A DNA stretch of 64,000 bases, from positions 186,001-250,000 of the forward strand of contig NZ_QHKX01000001.1 of NCBI RefSeq assembly GCF_003194625.1, written 5' to 3'. Shown piece after piece: positions 36,448 through 47,650 of the stretch. Under the pieces are notes generated by a model. That model was not told where the DNA came from and ran no database searches. It saw only the letters and a list, made by a program, of their open reading frames with translations. Positions within the stretch are counted from its first letter, which is position 1, and each line of letters opens with the position of its first letter. This DNA is from Nocardioides solisilvae. Lineage in GTDB: Bacteria; Actinomycetota; Actinomycetes; Propionibacteriales; Nocardioidaceae. The position numbers and the translations under genes were made by a program.

Positions 36448-37449
36448 GTGCAGACGGGCGGGCAGGGCGGGGAGACGCGGGAGCGCCCCCCGGGCGAGGT
36501 CGTCCTCGACCCGCAGGCCGTCGCGCTCCTCGAGGGCGACGGTCCCGTCACCTCGCGCCGGGCCCGGATCCTGGCGCTGGCCGTCTGGACCGCGGCGCTG
36601 GCCGGCTGGATCGAGCTCGTCGAGCTGCCCAAGTCGGTCTACCAGGCCTTCACCTGGACCTGGCTGGCGGTCATCGCCTGGAACGTCCAGGCCCCCTGGC
36701 GCTCCCACCTGGCCTTCCTCCGGGACTGGCTGCTCCCGCTCGCGGTGCTCACCTTCTACCTCTACAGCCGCGGCCTCGCCGACGACCTGGGCCTCGTCGG
36801 CGTGCACGTGACGGAGCCGATCGAGGCCGACCGCGCCCTCTTCGGCGGCACCCTGCCGACGGAGTGGCTGCAGGCCCGGCTGTGCGGCGTCCCGTGCGAG
36901 CGGACCGCGCCGCGGGCCTGGTACGACGTCGTGCTCACCACCGTCTACTACTCGCACTTCTTCGTGGCCCCGGTGACCGCCGCCGTGCTGTGGGTGCGGC
37001 ACCGGCCGGCGTGGGTGCGGTTCATGCGGCGCTACCTCGGCCTCAACGTCCTGGCCCTGGTCGTCTACGTGCTCTACCCGATGTCGCCGCCGTGGCTGGC
37101 CTCGCGCGACGGCTTCCTGACCGACGACATCGCCCGGATCACCGGCCGCGGCTGGTACGACCTGGGCCCCGGCAACTTCCAGGACTCCTTCTCGGCGGTC
37201 GGCAACCCGGTGGCGGCGATGCCGTCGCTGCACGCCGGCATCGCGTTCTTCCTCTCCGTCTACGCCTTCTCCCGCTGCCGGGGGCTGCTGCTGCGGGCCG
37301 TGCTGGTCGCCTACCCGCTGGTGATGGCGTTCGCCCTCGTCTACTACGCCGAGCACTACGTGGTCGACGTGCTGGCGGGCTGGCTCGCCGCCGGCGCCGT
37401 CCTGGTGGCCGCCGCCGCCTGGGAGCGGCGGCGGCCCCGCGTCAGCTGA
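36448..37449 (+). CDS. PAP2-superfamily membrane enzyme (Aur1/inositolphosphotransferase-like)
   Basis: This 333-residue protein has about six hydrophobic segments and the PAP2 motifs MPSLHAGIAFFLSVYAF and YYAEHYVVDVLAGW. A DRALFGGTLPTEWLQ stretch before the core is shared with the second PAP2 protein at 59.2-60.3 kb. Members remove or transfer phosphate on lipid headgroups. TACCGT lies 6 bases before the GTG. Its 3' end overlaps the binding protein gene by 8 bases, tail to tail. Confidence 0.85.
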   Translation: MQTGGQGGETRERPPGEVVLDPQAVALLEGDGPVTSRRARILALAVWTAALAGWIELVELPKSVYQAFTWTWLAVIAWNVQAPWRSHLAFLRDWLLPLAVLTFYLYSRGLADDLGLVGVHVTEPIEADRALFGGTLPTEWLQARLCGVPCERTAPRAWYDVVLTTVYYSHFFVAPVTAAVLWVRHRPAWVRFMRRYLGLNVLALVVYVLYPMSPPWLASRDGFLTDDIARITGRGWYDLGPGNFQDSFSAVGNPVAAMPSLHAGIAFFLSVYAFSRCRGLLLRAVLVAYPLVMAFALVYYAEHYVVDVLAGWLAAGAVLVAAAAWERRRPRVS

Positions 37450-38407
37450 CCAGGCCCTCCTCCTCCAGGAACCGCTCCGCCACGTCCTCGGGCTTGGCCC
37501 GGTCGACGGAGACCTCCTGGATCAGCCCGGCGAGGGTGTCGTTGTCGAGGGCGGCCATCAGGTCCTCCAGCAGACCCTGGACGTCGGGGTTCGCCTCGAG
37601 GAACTCGGTGGAGACGGCCGGGACGAGGTTCTGCGCGGGCTGGATCCCCCGGTCGTCCTCGAGCAGGACCAGGCCCTGCTCCTCCAGCGTCCCGTCGAGC
37701 GTCCCGGTCTGGCCGAGGTCGGCCTCGCCGTCGAGGACCGCCTTGTAGGTCTCGGGGCTGCCGTAGCCCAGCGGGAGCAGCTTGGTGACGTCGATGCCGT
37801 AGGTCTCGCGCAGCCCCTTCTCGCAGTCGTCGCGGCCCTCGCAGTCGGGGGCGGCCGCGAGCACCGTGGGCTCCCCCTCGAGGTCGGAGAGCGCGGTGAT
37901 CCCGTCGGCCTCCGCCCGCTCGGCGGTGATGAAGTAGGCGTTCTGGGACGTCGCGTCCGACGGGGTGAGGAGGGTGATCCCGGCGTCCTCGAGCAGCGGC
38001 GTCGCGGCCTCGATCGACTCGGTCGGGTCGTTGGTCGTGATCGGCTCGGCGTCGGCGCCGTTCGCGGTCGTGTTGAGGTGGTCGGAGATGCCGGCGACGT
38101 ACTCCGGGACGATGTCGACGTCGCCGGGGAACTCGGCCATGTAGACCGCACGGGTGCCCACCAGCCGGGTCGTCACGTCGTACCCGGCGTCGTCGAGGAC
38201 CTCCTCGTACATCGCGGTGACCAGCGTCGCCTCGGGGAAGTTCTGGCTGGCCAGGGTGACCGCGCCGCGGTCCTGGTCGGAGCCGTCGCTGCCGCCGTCG
38301 TCGTCGGAGGCCAGGTCGTCCCCGGCGCAGGCGCCGAGGAGCAGGAGCGAGGCGACCGCGGCGGCCGCGGCCCCGCGTCGCCGGTGGGTGCGGGTGGTGT
38401 GCTTCAT
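37442..38407 (-). CDS. Osmoprotectant (glycine betaine/choline-type) ABC substrate-binding lipoprotein
   Basis: The 321-residue lipoprotein has a Sec signal with lipobox LLLLGAC. The mature part starts VTLASQNFPEATLVTAMYEEVLDDAGY and continues RAVYMAEFPGDVDIVPEYVAG, both typical of OpuAC/OsmF-type betaine binders. Two cysteines in DCEGRDDCEKG may form a disulfide. It starts with a GAGGGAGAACACG site. Two permease genes lie upstream on the same strand, and the ATPase gene is divergent. Confidence 0.9.
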   Translation of the reverse strand: MKHTTRTHRRRGAAAAAVASLLLLGACAGDDLASDDDGGSDGSDQDRGAVTLASQNFPEATLVTAMYEEVLDDAGYDVTTRLVGTRAVYMAEFPGDVDIVPEYVAGISDHLNTTANGADAEPITTNDPTESIEAATPLLEDAGITLLTPSDATSQNAYFITAERAEADGITALSDLEGEPTVLAAAPDCEGRDDCEKGLRETYGIDVTKLLPLGYGSPETYKAVLDGEADLGQTGTLDGTLEEQGLVLLEDDRGIQPAQNLVPAVSTEFLEANPDVQGLLEDLMAALDNDTLAGLIQEVSVDRAKPEDVAERFLEEEGLVS

Positions 38408-38469
38408 CGTGTTCTCCCTCGATCGTTGCTGTTCCTCGACGGCCCCCGGCGGGGCCCGGCCCTCGGTCC

Positions 38470-39174
38470 TCAGGTGCTGGCCGGCGCGAGCTGGGCGCGG
38501 CGGGCGGCACCGCGTTGTACCCCCGCGCCCGCGATCTCCAACACCAGCGCGCCGGCGGCGACCACGAGCGCGCCGGCAAGCCCCTGGCCGTAGTCGTTGC
38601 GGTAGAAGCCGTCGGTGATCACCCGGCCCAGGCCGGGCCCGGCGACCAGGGCGGCGATCGTGGCGGTCGCCCACACCTGGACCAGCGCCAGCCGCAGCCC
38701 GGCCACCACCAGCGGCAGCGCGAGCGGCAGCTCGACGCGCCAGAAGCGCTGCCGCCCGGTCATCCCCATCCCCCGGGCCGCCTCCTTGACGTCGCCGGGC
38801 ACCTCGGTGACCGCGACGTAGGCGCCGGTGATGATCGGCGGCAGGGCGAAGAGCATGAGGGCGATGAGGGTCGCCGCGCCGGCGCGGCCGTAGGGCCCCA
38901 GCGTCGCGCTCCCCGGCCACTCGGCGGCGACCAGGATCGCCAGCAGCGCGAAGGTCGGCACCGCCCGGCCGACCGCCGACACGTTGATCGCCACGAAGCC
39001 GCCCCGCCCCAGGTGGCCCAGCCAGAGCGCCAGCGGGAGGCCGAGCGCGGTGGCCAGCGCGAGGGCCGTGCCGGTGAGCAGCAGCTGCTGCCACAGCAGG
39101 GCGAGCATCCCGCCGTCCCCGCGCCAGCTGGCGGCGTCGGTCAGGTGGGCCCACATCTCCTCGAAGACCCTCAT
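38470..39174 (-). CDS. Osmoprotectant ABC transporter permease (first)
   Basis: The 234-residue membrane protein has about five or six hydrophobic spans and the inner-membrane component motif EAARGMGMTGRQRFWRVELPLALPLVVAG (EAA loop). PGLGRVITDGFYRN is typical of the OpuB/YehW group. It lies 7 bases after the partner permease gene. It should form the channel for betaine or choline import with the second permease. Confidence 0.9.
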   Translation of the reverse strand: MRVFEEMWAHLTDAASWRGDGGMLALLWQQLLLTGTALALATALGLPLALWLGHLGRGGFVAINVSAVGRAVPTFALLAILVAAEWPGSATLGPYGRAGAATLIALMLFALPPIITGAYVAVTEVPGDVKEAARGMGMTGRQRFWRVELPLALPLVVAGLRLALVQVWATATIAALVAGPGLGRVITDGFYRNDYGQGLAGALVVAAGALVLEIAGAGVQRGAARRAQLAPAST

Positions 39175-39181
39175 CGGCGCC

Positions 39182-39880
39182 TCACGCCCGGCTCCACGGG
39201 GTCAGCGCCCGCTGCAGCAGCACGAGCAGGCCGTCGAGCAGCACCGCCAGCGCGACGCAGAGGACGGCCGCGGTCAGCACCTGCGCCCGGAACGACTCCG
39301 CGACACCGGTGACCAGCAGGTCGCCGAGACCGCCGTGCGAGACCAGCGCCCCCACGGTGGTGAGGGCGACGGTGGAGACCGTGGCCACCCGGATCCCCGC
39401 CATGAGCACCGGGAGGGCGAGCGGCAGCTCGACCCGCAGCAGCCGCCGGGTCGGGGCGTAGCCGAGCCCCCGGGCCGCCTCGCGGACCTCGGGGGGCACC
39501 GCGCGCAGCCCGTCGAGCAGCGCCCGGACCAGGATGGTGAGCGCGTAGAGCGCGAGCCCGAGGACCACCGTGGTGGCGGTCAGCCCGGTGAAGGGGACCA
39601 GCAGCGGGAAGAGCGCCAGCGAGGGGATCGTGTAGAGACCGGTGGCCGCAGCCGTGATCGCCGTCTCGAGCCTCGGCACCCGGCGCGCCAGCAGCGCCAG
39701 CGGCACCGCGAGCAGCAGGCCGAGCAGGACCGACGAGACGCTCAGCACCACGTGGGACCCGAGCGCGGAGAGGATCTCCTCGCGGCGGTCGACCAGGTAG
39801 TCGCCGCAGACCCACTCGTTGCGCAGCCGGCTGTAGCAGCTGGGCCCCTCGGCCGCCTGCCGCACGGCGCCCGCCGTCAC
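39182..39880 (-). CDS. Osmoprotectant ABC transporter permease (second)
   Basis: The 232-residue membrane protein has an EAA loop (EAARGLGYAPTRRLLRVELPLALPVLMAG) and HGGLGDLLVTGVAESF. The N-terminus carries an unusual cysteine pair (CYSRLRNEWVC). GTG at 39880 is chosen; an ATG at 39898 would overlap the divergent ATPase start on the other strand by 2 bases. It pairs with the adjacent permease. Confidence 0.88.
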   Translation of the reverse strand: MTAGAVRQAAEGPSCYSRLRNEWVCGDYLVDRREEILSALGSHVVLSVSSVLLGLLLAVPLALLARRVPRLETAITAAATGLYTIPSLALFPLLVPFTGLTATTVVLGLALYALTILVRALLDGLRAVPPEVREAARGLGYAPTRRLLRVELPLALPVLMAGIRVATVSTVALTTVGALVSHGGLGDLLVTGVAESFRAQVLTAAVLCVALAVLLDGLLVLLQRALTPWSRA

Positions 39881-39896
39881 CAGTAGGGTCACGGGC

Positions 39897-40907
39897 ATGG
39901 ACGCTACCGGGTCGGGCGCCCCTGGGGCCACGGACGAGACGCCGATGCTCCGGCTGGTGGGCCTCGGCAAGACGTACGACGACGGCACGGTCGCCGTCCG
40001 CGAGCTCGACCTCGACGTCGGGCGGGGCGAGCTCGTCTGCCTGGTCGGCCCCTCGGGCTGCGGCAAGTCGACGACGCTGAAGATGGTCAACCGGCTGATC
40101 GAGCCGACGACGGGCCGGATCCTGCTGGACGGCCAGGACGTCACCGGCATCGACCCGCACGCGCTGCGTCGCACCATCGGCTACGTCATCCAGCAGGTCG
40201 GCCTCTTCCCCCACCAGCGGGTGGAGGCCAACGTGATGACGGTGCCGCTGCTCCTCGGCGACTCGCGCGCCGCTGCCCGGGAGCGGGCCCGGGAGCTGCT
40301 CGCCCTCGTCGGCCTGGACCCCGACCTCTACGGCTCCCGCTACCCCCACCAGCTCTCGGGTGGCCAGCGGCAGCGGGTCGGGGTGGCACGGGCCCTGGCG
40401 GCCGACCCCCCGGTGCTGCTGATGGACGAGCCGTTCGGCGCGGTGGACCCGGTGGTCCGCCACCGGCTGCAGGACGAGTTCCGCCGCCTGCAGCGCGACC
40501 TGGGCAAGACCGTCGTCATGGTCACGCACGACATCGACGAGGCGGTCCGGATGGGCGACCGGGTCGCCGTCTTCGCCGAGGGCGGCCGGCTCGCCCAGCA
40601 CGGCACCCCGCAGGAGCTCCTGGCCCACCCCGCCGACGACTTCGTCGCCGACTTCGTGGGCGCCACCAAGGGGTTGCGCCGGCTGTCGGTCACCCCGATC
40701 GACGAGGCCCACCTGGAGCCCCTCGAGGGGGTCTCCGCCGGTCAGCTGGGGGCGGCCATCGACATCGACTCCACGCTGGAGGACGCGCTGGCGCTCATGC
40801 TGCGCGACGACAAGCCGATGATCGGGGTCCGGCGCGGCCCCCGCTTCCTGGGCGTGCTGACCCCGGCCGGGGTGCACGCGCAGCTGCGGGCCTCGCTCAG
40901 CCCGTGA
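39897..40907 (+). CDS. Osmoprotectant ABC transporter ATP-binding protein
   Basis: The 336-residue ATPase has Walker A GPSGCGKST, the Q-loop segment VIQQVGLFPHQRV, signature LSGGQRQRVG and Walker B LLMDEPFGAVDP. The ProV-like C-terminal regulatory part is present but short. TAGGGT lies 7 bases before the ATG, in the 16-base gap with the permease gene. Being transcribed away from its permeases is less common for this family. Its 3' end overlaps the GNAT gene by 11 bases, tail to tail. Confidence 0.92.
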   Translation: MDATGSGAPGATDETPMLRLVGLGKTYDDGTVAVRELDLDVGRGELVCLVGPSGCGKSTTLKMVNRLIEPTTGRILLDGQDVTGIDPHALRRTIGYVIQQVGLFPHQRVEANVMTVPLLLGDSRAAARERARELLALVGLDPDLYGSRYPHQLSGGQRQRVGVARALAADPPVLLMDEPFGAVDPVVRHRLQDEFRRLQRDLGKTVVMVTHDIDEAVRMGDRVAVFAEGGRLAQHGTPQELLAHPADDFVADFVGATKGLRRLSVTPIDEAHLEPLEGVSAGQLGAAIDIDSTLEDALALMLRDDKPMIGVRRGPRFLGVLTPAGVHAQLRASLSP

Positions 40908-41982
40908 CCGGCACGTCCCGGTGCCACGACTCGGTGACGTACTTCGTCGCCCAGCCCATGCCGGTGTAGAGCCCGTCCGCACCCGTCGGGGAGTCGGCGT
41001 CCACCTCGAGCCCCACGCGGTCGCGGCCGCGGGCCGCGGCGTCGGCGATCACCGTGCGCAGCAGCCCCTTGGCCACCCCCCGGCCGCGGGCCGACTCCAG
41101 CACGCCCAGGTAGGAGACGTAGGAGCCGTCGGGACCCGTCGACGACTCCGAGACCGTGCCGACGAGCGCGCCGCACGGCTCGGGCTCGTCGCCGTCGAGC
41201 AGCTCGGCCAGCCACCAGTGGTCCCACCGGTGGCCGGGGTCCTCGCGGAGCCGGTGCACGAACTCCTCGAACGTCTCCTCCGACGAGTTGAAGTGGTCGG
41301 TGAACGCCCCCTCGAGGACGCCGTGGACCGCCCGCAGGTCGGCCTCGTCGGGCATCCCGTCGCCCCGCCGGCGCACGGCACGGAAGCGGACGCCGCGGTC
41401 CTCCCACCGTCGCGGGTCCGGGACCAGCCCGGCCTCGTCGGCGACCACCGGCCGGCTCATCTGCCACCAGGTGCGGACCTTCTCGAAGCCGCGGTCGGCC
41501 AGCCAGCGGTGCTGGCGCTCGTCGTCGGCGAAAGCGCCCGTGTCGATCTGCTGCACGTCCAGCCCGCGGGCGGCGCCGACCGCCCGCGCCTGCGCCTCGG
41601 CCCAGTCGAGGAGCGCCCGCGAGCAGCGGTGCGCCTGCGCCTCGGGGATCGACCGGTCGACCACGTGCACGAGGAGCATCCGCCCCAGGGACCGGTCGTG
41701 GACGCTGCCCCAGGCCCGGATCACGCCCTCGGCGTCGCGGACCACCAGGTTCTCGCGCATGGCCAGCCCGTGCTCGGAGACCTCGACGAGGACGTCCTGC
41801 TCGGACGCCCCCGCCCAGCCCCGGCCTGCCCGCTCGTGCTCGCGCAGCAGGCGGGTGAGACGGGCGACGTCGGACGCGGAGCTGCCGTCAGGGGCCCCCG
41901 CCGACCAGCCGTCGGGCAGGCCTGGGTCGTCCGGCAGGGCCGCGTCCGGGTCGCTCTCGAACCTGTTGTCGTCGGGGATCAC
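40897..41982 (-). CDS. Double-GNAT acetyltransferase
   Basis: The 361-residue protein has two GNAT halves. The C-terminal copy shows YVSYLGVLESARGRGVAKGLLRTVIADAAARG, the acetyl-CoA binding motif. The N-terminal copy is degenerate. The architecture resembles mycothiol synthase MshD, but the conserved active-site spacing cannot be checked here, so substrate remains open. GTG start with GAGAAT 6 bases upstream. Confidence 0.8.
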   Translation of the reverse strand: MIPDDNRFESDPDAALPDDPGLPDGWSAGAPDGSSASDVARLTRLLREHERAGRGWAGASEQDVLVEVSEHGLAMRENLVVRDAEGVIRAWGSVHDRSLGRMLLVHVVDRSIPEAQAHRCSRALLDWAEAQARAVGAARGLDVQQIDTGAFADDERQHRWLADRGFEKVRTWWQMSRPVVADEAGLVPDPRRWEDRGVRFRAVRRRGDGMPDEADLRAVHGVLEGAFTDHFNSSEETFEEFVHRLREDPGHRWDHWWLAELLDGDEPEPCGALVGTVSESSTGPDGSYVSYLGVLESARGRGVAKGLLRTVIADAAARGRDRVGLEVDADSPTGADGLYTGMGWATKYVTESWHRDVPVTG

Positions 41983-42003
41983 CCGCCGATTCTCCCCTAC
42001 GGG

Positions 42004-42603
42004 TCAGGCGCGCTTGTAGGCCGCCTGGCTGGCCGCGGCCTGCCAGGCCTCCAGCTCGGCACGCAGGGCGTCCAGCTCGGCCTCGAGCTCGGCCACCCGG
42101 ACGACCGCCTCGGCGGCGCGGGTCTCGGAGGCCTCGAGCACCTCGCTGAGCTTGAGGCCCTCGAGCTCGGCCACGTCGGCGCGGCGCGCCTCGGCGTTCA
42201 TCTTGAGCGTCGCGGTGGCCGCCCGCTCCAGAGCCTTGCCCAGCTCGGACTCGAGCTGGCCGATGGTCTCCTCGCGCTCCACGATCCGGGCCTGCATGTC
42301 CGCGGCGAACGCGGCGCTCTCGGCGGTCCGCCGGGCGGTGATGTCGCGGTAGGCCTGGGCCTGCTGGGCCCGGTCCATCGCCGCGTCGCGCCGCGTCTGG
42401 ACCAGCTCGGAGTGGGTGATCCGGGTCGCGGCCGCGCCCAGGACGAGCGCGCCCACGGCGGCGAGGAGGACCAGGAGGAACTGGCCAGTGGCGATCGCCC
42501 CGAAGACGAGGACGGCCGCGAGCAGCAGCAGGCCGGCGGCGACGGTGACGCGCGTGCTGCGCTGACGTCGGCGGGCGCTGGAACGAGCAGACGGGGAAGT
42601 CAT
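42004..42603 (-). CDS. Membrane-anchored coiled-coil protein
   Basis: The 199-residue protein has two hydrophobic spans (about residues 19-42 and 43-62) followed by a long helical tail rich in alanine, glutamate and arginine with heptad spacing (VVRVAELEAELDALRAELEAWQ). Function is unknown; the form suggests scaffolding on the cytoplasmic face. TAGCCT lies 7 bases before the ATG. It lies just past the fol-DUF3180 chain. Confidence 0.7.
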   Translation of the reverse strand: MTSPSARSSARRRQRSTRVTVAAGLLLLAAVLVFGAIATGQFLLVLLAAVGALVLGAAATRITHSELVQTRRDAAMDRAQQAQAYRDITARRTAESAAFAADMQARIVEREETIGQLESELGKALERAATATLKMNAEARRADVAELEGLKLSEVLEASETRAAEAVVRVAELEAELDALRAELEAWQAAASQAAYKRA

Positions 42604-42613
42604 GACCCTCAGG

Positions 42614-43105
42614 CTAGAGGTGAGGGTTCTCCTTGGGAACTCGACACGCGCGTTCCAGGAGCTTGGCCGAGAAGAGAACCGTCACACCCCCGACCGCCGC
42701 GAGCGCCGACCTCCGCATCCGCTCGTCGGCCAGCTCCGCGGGCGAGCCGACCCACGAGACCAGGTAGCCGGTGTAGAGGCCGGCCACCAGCGCGCCGACG
42801 AGCGCGCAGGCCCGGGCCAGCACCAGCCGGTTGACCATCTGCTGCGCGCCGAGGCGCTCGCGGCGCACGTGGACCGTCCGCCAGGTCACCCAGGCGACGA
42901 CGGTCAGGACGGCGCCGACGAAGAGCAGCAGCAGCCCCTGGGTCCACGACAGCAGCGGGGCGACGCCCGCCACCCGGCGCGCGACCGGGTGCCACAGCCA
43001 GCCCAGCAGCAGCCCCAGCACGGCCGCACCGGCGAGCGGGCCCGGACCGAGCGGCCGCAGGTGGCCGTCGGGAGCCTCAGGTGGCTGCGGGGGCTGCTCG
43101 GTCAC
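42614..43105 (-). CDS. DUF3180 membrane protein
   Basis: The 163-residue protein has about four hydrophobic spans (GPLAGAAVLGLLLGWLW, GLLLLFVGAVLTVVAWVTW, ACALVGALVAGLYTGYLVSW, LAAVGGVTVLFSA). It matches DUF3180, which routinely follows folK in actinobacteria. It starts 5 bases after the folK stop. Function unknown. Confidence 0.85.
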   Translation of the reverse strand: MTEQPPQPPEAPDGHLRPLGPGPLAGAAVLGLLLGWLWHPVARRVAGVAPLLSWTQGLLLLFVGAVLTVVAWVTWRTVHVRRERLGAQQMVNRLVLARACALVGALVAGLYTGYLVSWVGSPAELADERMRRSALAAVGGVTVLFSAKLLERACRVPKENPHL

Positions 43106-43110
43106 CCGGC

Positions 43111-43680
43111 TCAGTGCATCTCGAGGACGAGGTCCTCGCGGGGGCGCACCCCGGCGAGGTCGACCTTCTCGAGCAGCTCGGCGATCGGGCCGGCGTCCAG
43201 CAGGACGGCGTCGGGCTCGAGGTCGTGCCAGGGCTTGAGGACGAATCCGCGTTCGTGGGCCCGCGGGTGGGGCAGCTGGAGCAGCTCGTCGTCGGCACGC
43301 CGGTCGCCGACCTGGATCAGGTCGACGTCGAGGGTGCGGGGGGCGTTGCGGATGTCGCTGCGCTCGCGGTCGAAGGCGATCTCGACGGCCAGCGCCCGCT
43401 CCATCAGCCGGTGGGCCGGCAGCGTGGTGTCGAGCAGCACGACGGCGTTGAGGTAGGGCTTGGACCCGTCGGGGGCGTCGACCGGGTCGGTCTCGTAGAC
43501 GCCCGAGACGCTGGTCAGCCAGACGTCGGGGGTGTCGGCCAGCGCGTCCACCGCGCCCTGCAGGGCCGTGAGCCGCTCGCCCAGGTTGGATCCCAGCGCC
43601 ACCACGACCCGGCGGATCGGGTGCATCTCCCCGGTCAGCGCGTCGGCGTCGACGATGTGCGGGTTGGGCGTCTCGGTCAC
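43111..43680 (-). CDS. folK: 6-hydroxymethyl-7,8-dihydropterin pyrophosphokinase
   Basis: FolK transfers pyrophosphate from ATP to hydroxymethyldihydropterin. Signs are ALGSNLGERLTAL, VYETDPVD, and RTLDVDLIQVGD followed by LPHPRAHERGFVL. Length is 189 residues, with a short N-terminal extension. GTG at 43680 overlaps the folB stop (GTGA). Folate genes are in pathway-related order. Confidence 0.95.
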   Translation of the reverse strand: MTETPNPHIVDADALTGEMHPIRRVVVALGSNLGERLTALQGAVDALADTPDVWLTSVSGVYETDPVDAPDGSKPYLNAVVLLDTTLPAHRLMERALAVEIAFDRERSDIRNAPRTLDVDLIQVGDRRADDELLQLPHPRAHERGFVLKPWHDLEPDAVLLDAGPIAELLEKVDLAGVRPREDLVLEMH

Positions 43681-44048
43681 TGGTCGGTCCCCTTGTTCCT
43701 GGTGATGGTCAGCGCCACGTCCCGGAACGTGGCGTCGATCGGTGCGTCCGGCTTGTGCAGCCGCACCCGCACCCATTCAACACGGTCGTGCTCCAGGGCC
43801 ACGTCGGCGAGGCGCTGGGCGAGCTTCTCGATCAGGTCGACCGGGTCGCTCCCCACCGCCTGCTCCACGCGTGCCACGAGGCTCCCGTAGTCGACGGTGT
43901 CCTGCAAGTCGTCGCTGGCGGCCGCGGGGCGGGTGTCGAGCCCCAGGGTCAGGTCGACGACGAACTTCTGGCCCCGGCTCCGCTCGAAGTCGAAGACGCC
44001 GTGGTGGCCCCAGCACTCGAGGCCGCTGATCGTCAGCTCGTCCGTCAT
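43677..44048 (-). CDS. folB: Dihydroneopterin aldolase
   Basis: FolB cleaves dihydroneopterin to hydroxymethyldihydropterin and glycolaldehyde. The 123-residue protein has ISGLECWGHHGVFDFER, with the conserved glycine-histidine, then FVVDLTLGLDTRPAA and VEWVRVRLHKPDAPI. ATG at 44048 overlaps the folP stop (ATGA), and its stop overlaps folK. Confidence 0.95.
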   Translation of the reverse strand: MTDELTISGLECWGHHGVFDFERSRGQKFVVDLTLGLDTRPAAASDDLQDTVDYGSLVARVEQAVGSDPVDLIEKLAQRLADVALEHDRVEWVRVRLHKPDAPIDATFRDVALTITRNKGTDQ

Positions 44049-44899
44049 GCCCACGCCGTCCACCCGTCCGCTCCTCCCAGTCGCTGCCACACCGCCAAGG
44101 CATCGAGGGTCGCACGGACGTCGTGGACGCGGAGACCCCACACCCCCCGTTGCGCCAGCAGCAACGACAGCGCGGCCCCCGTGTGCTCACGCCGGTCGAC
44201 CGGCCGCGGGGACCCGTCGGGGGCCGGGGTGAGGGCGCCCAGGAAGCGCTTGCGGGAGGCGCCGACCAGCAGCGGGAGCCCGAGCGAGGCGATCTCGTCG
44301 AGGCCCGCCAGCAGCTCCCAGTTCTGCTCGGAGGTCTTGGCGAAGCCCAGGCCCGGGTCGAGGACCAGCCGGTCGTCGGGCACCCCGGCGGCGCGGACGG
44401 CCTTCAGCCGGGCGGCCAGCTCGGCGCGCACCCCGGCCACCACGCCGCCCCGGTAGTCGGTGAAGGCGTCCATGTGGTCGGCGTGCGCCCGCCAGTGCAT
44501 CACCACGTAGGTCGCCGGCGAGTCCGCCACCACCCGCAGCACCTCCGGGTCGGCCAGCCCGCCGCTCACGTCGTTGACGATCCGTGCGCCGGCCGCCACC
44601 GCGGCGGCCGCGACCTCAGCCCGCATGGTGTCCACCGAGACCACGGCCCCCCGGGCGGTCAGCTCGGCGATCACCGGGACGACCCGGTCGAGCTCCTCGG
44701 CGACCAGCGGCCGGGTCGCGCCCGGCCGGGTCGACTCCCCGCCGATGTCGAGCACGTCGGCGCCCTGGTCGAGCAGCTCGACGCCGTGCGCGACCGCGGA
44801 GTCCCGGTCGGCCCAGCGGCCGCCGTCGGAGAACGAGTCGGGGGTGACGTTCACGATGCCCATCACGAGCGGACGGCCGGCGGGCTCGGGGCGGGTCAC
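44045..44899 (-). CDS. folP: Dihydropteroate synthase
   Basis: FolP condenses hydroxymethyldihydropterin pyrophosphate with p-aminobenzoate and is the sulfonamide target. Signs are GIVNVTPDSFSDGG, DIGGESTRPGA and LDPGLGFAKTSEQNW, as expected for a TIM barrel. Length is 284 residues. It follows folE by 4 bases and overlaps folB. Confidence 0.95.
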   Translation of the reverse strand: MTRPEPAGRPLVMGIVNVTPDSFSDGGRWADRDSAVAHGVELLDQGADVLDIGGESTRPGATRPLVAEELDRVVPVIAELTARGAVVSVDTMRAEVAAAAVAAGARIVNDVSGGLADPEVLRVVADSPATYVVMHWRAHADHMDAFTDYRGGVVAGVRAELAARLKAVRAAGVPDDRLVLDPGLGFAKTSEQNWELLAGLDEIASLGLPLLVGASRKRFLGALTPAPDGSPRPVDRREHTGAALSLLLAQRGVWGLRVHDVRATLDALAVWQRLGGADGWTAWA

Positions 44900-44903
44900 G
44901 GGG

Positions 44904-45517
44904 TCACCGCGTCCCGGAGCGGATCAGCGCCATCGCCTCGCTGCGGGTGGCCGCGTTGTGCATGATGCCGCGCACGGCCGAGGTGATGGTCCGGGCGCCG
45001 GCCTTCCGCACGCCGCGCATCGTCATGCAGAGGTGCTCGGCCTCGATCACCACGATCACGCCGCGCGCCTCGAGGATCTCGGTCATCGCGTCGGCCACCT
45101 GGGTGGTCAGGCGCTCCTGCACCTGCGGGCGCTTGGCGTAGACGTCGACGAGCCGGGCCAGCTTGGAGAGCCCGGTGATCTTGCCGGTCTCGGCGGGGAT
45201 GTAGCCGACGTGGGCGACGCCCGTGAAGGGGACGAGGTGGTGCTCGCACATCGACCACAGCTCGATGTCGCGCACCAGCACCATCTCGTCGTGCCCGAGG
45301 TCGAAGGTGGTGGTGAGGACGTCCTCGGGGCGCTGCCGCAGGCCCTGGGTGAGCTCGGCGTAGGCCCGGGCCACGCGGGCCGGCGTGTCCCGCAGCCCCT
45401 CGCGGTCCACGTCCTCGCCCATCGCCGCCAGCAGCTCGCGGACGGCCGCCTCCGCGCGGGCGTGGTCGAAGTCCGGCACCTCGAGGGGGTCGCGCCGGTC
45501 GACGGCGATCGGGTCGG

Positions 45518-45521
<4 letters not shown>
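44904..45521 (-). CDS. folE: GTP cyclohydrolase I
   Basis: FolE converts GTP to dihydroneopterin triphosphate, the first folate step. Zinc ligands are seen in [11 protein letters not shown] and LCMTMRGV, with [25 protein letters not shown]. Length is 205 residues. ATG at 45521 overlaps the ftsH stop (ATGA), the usual actinobacterial ftsH-folE arrangement. Confidence 0.96.
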
Positions 45522-47569
<2,048 letters not shown>

Positions 47570-47650
47570 AGGCTTCTTTCGAGATCAGGACGACAGGGCG
47601 GTGTGAAGGAAGACGGTACCCGTCGGGCCCCAGCCGCGCCCACGCGTCGC

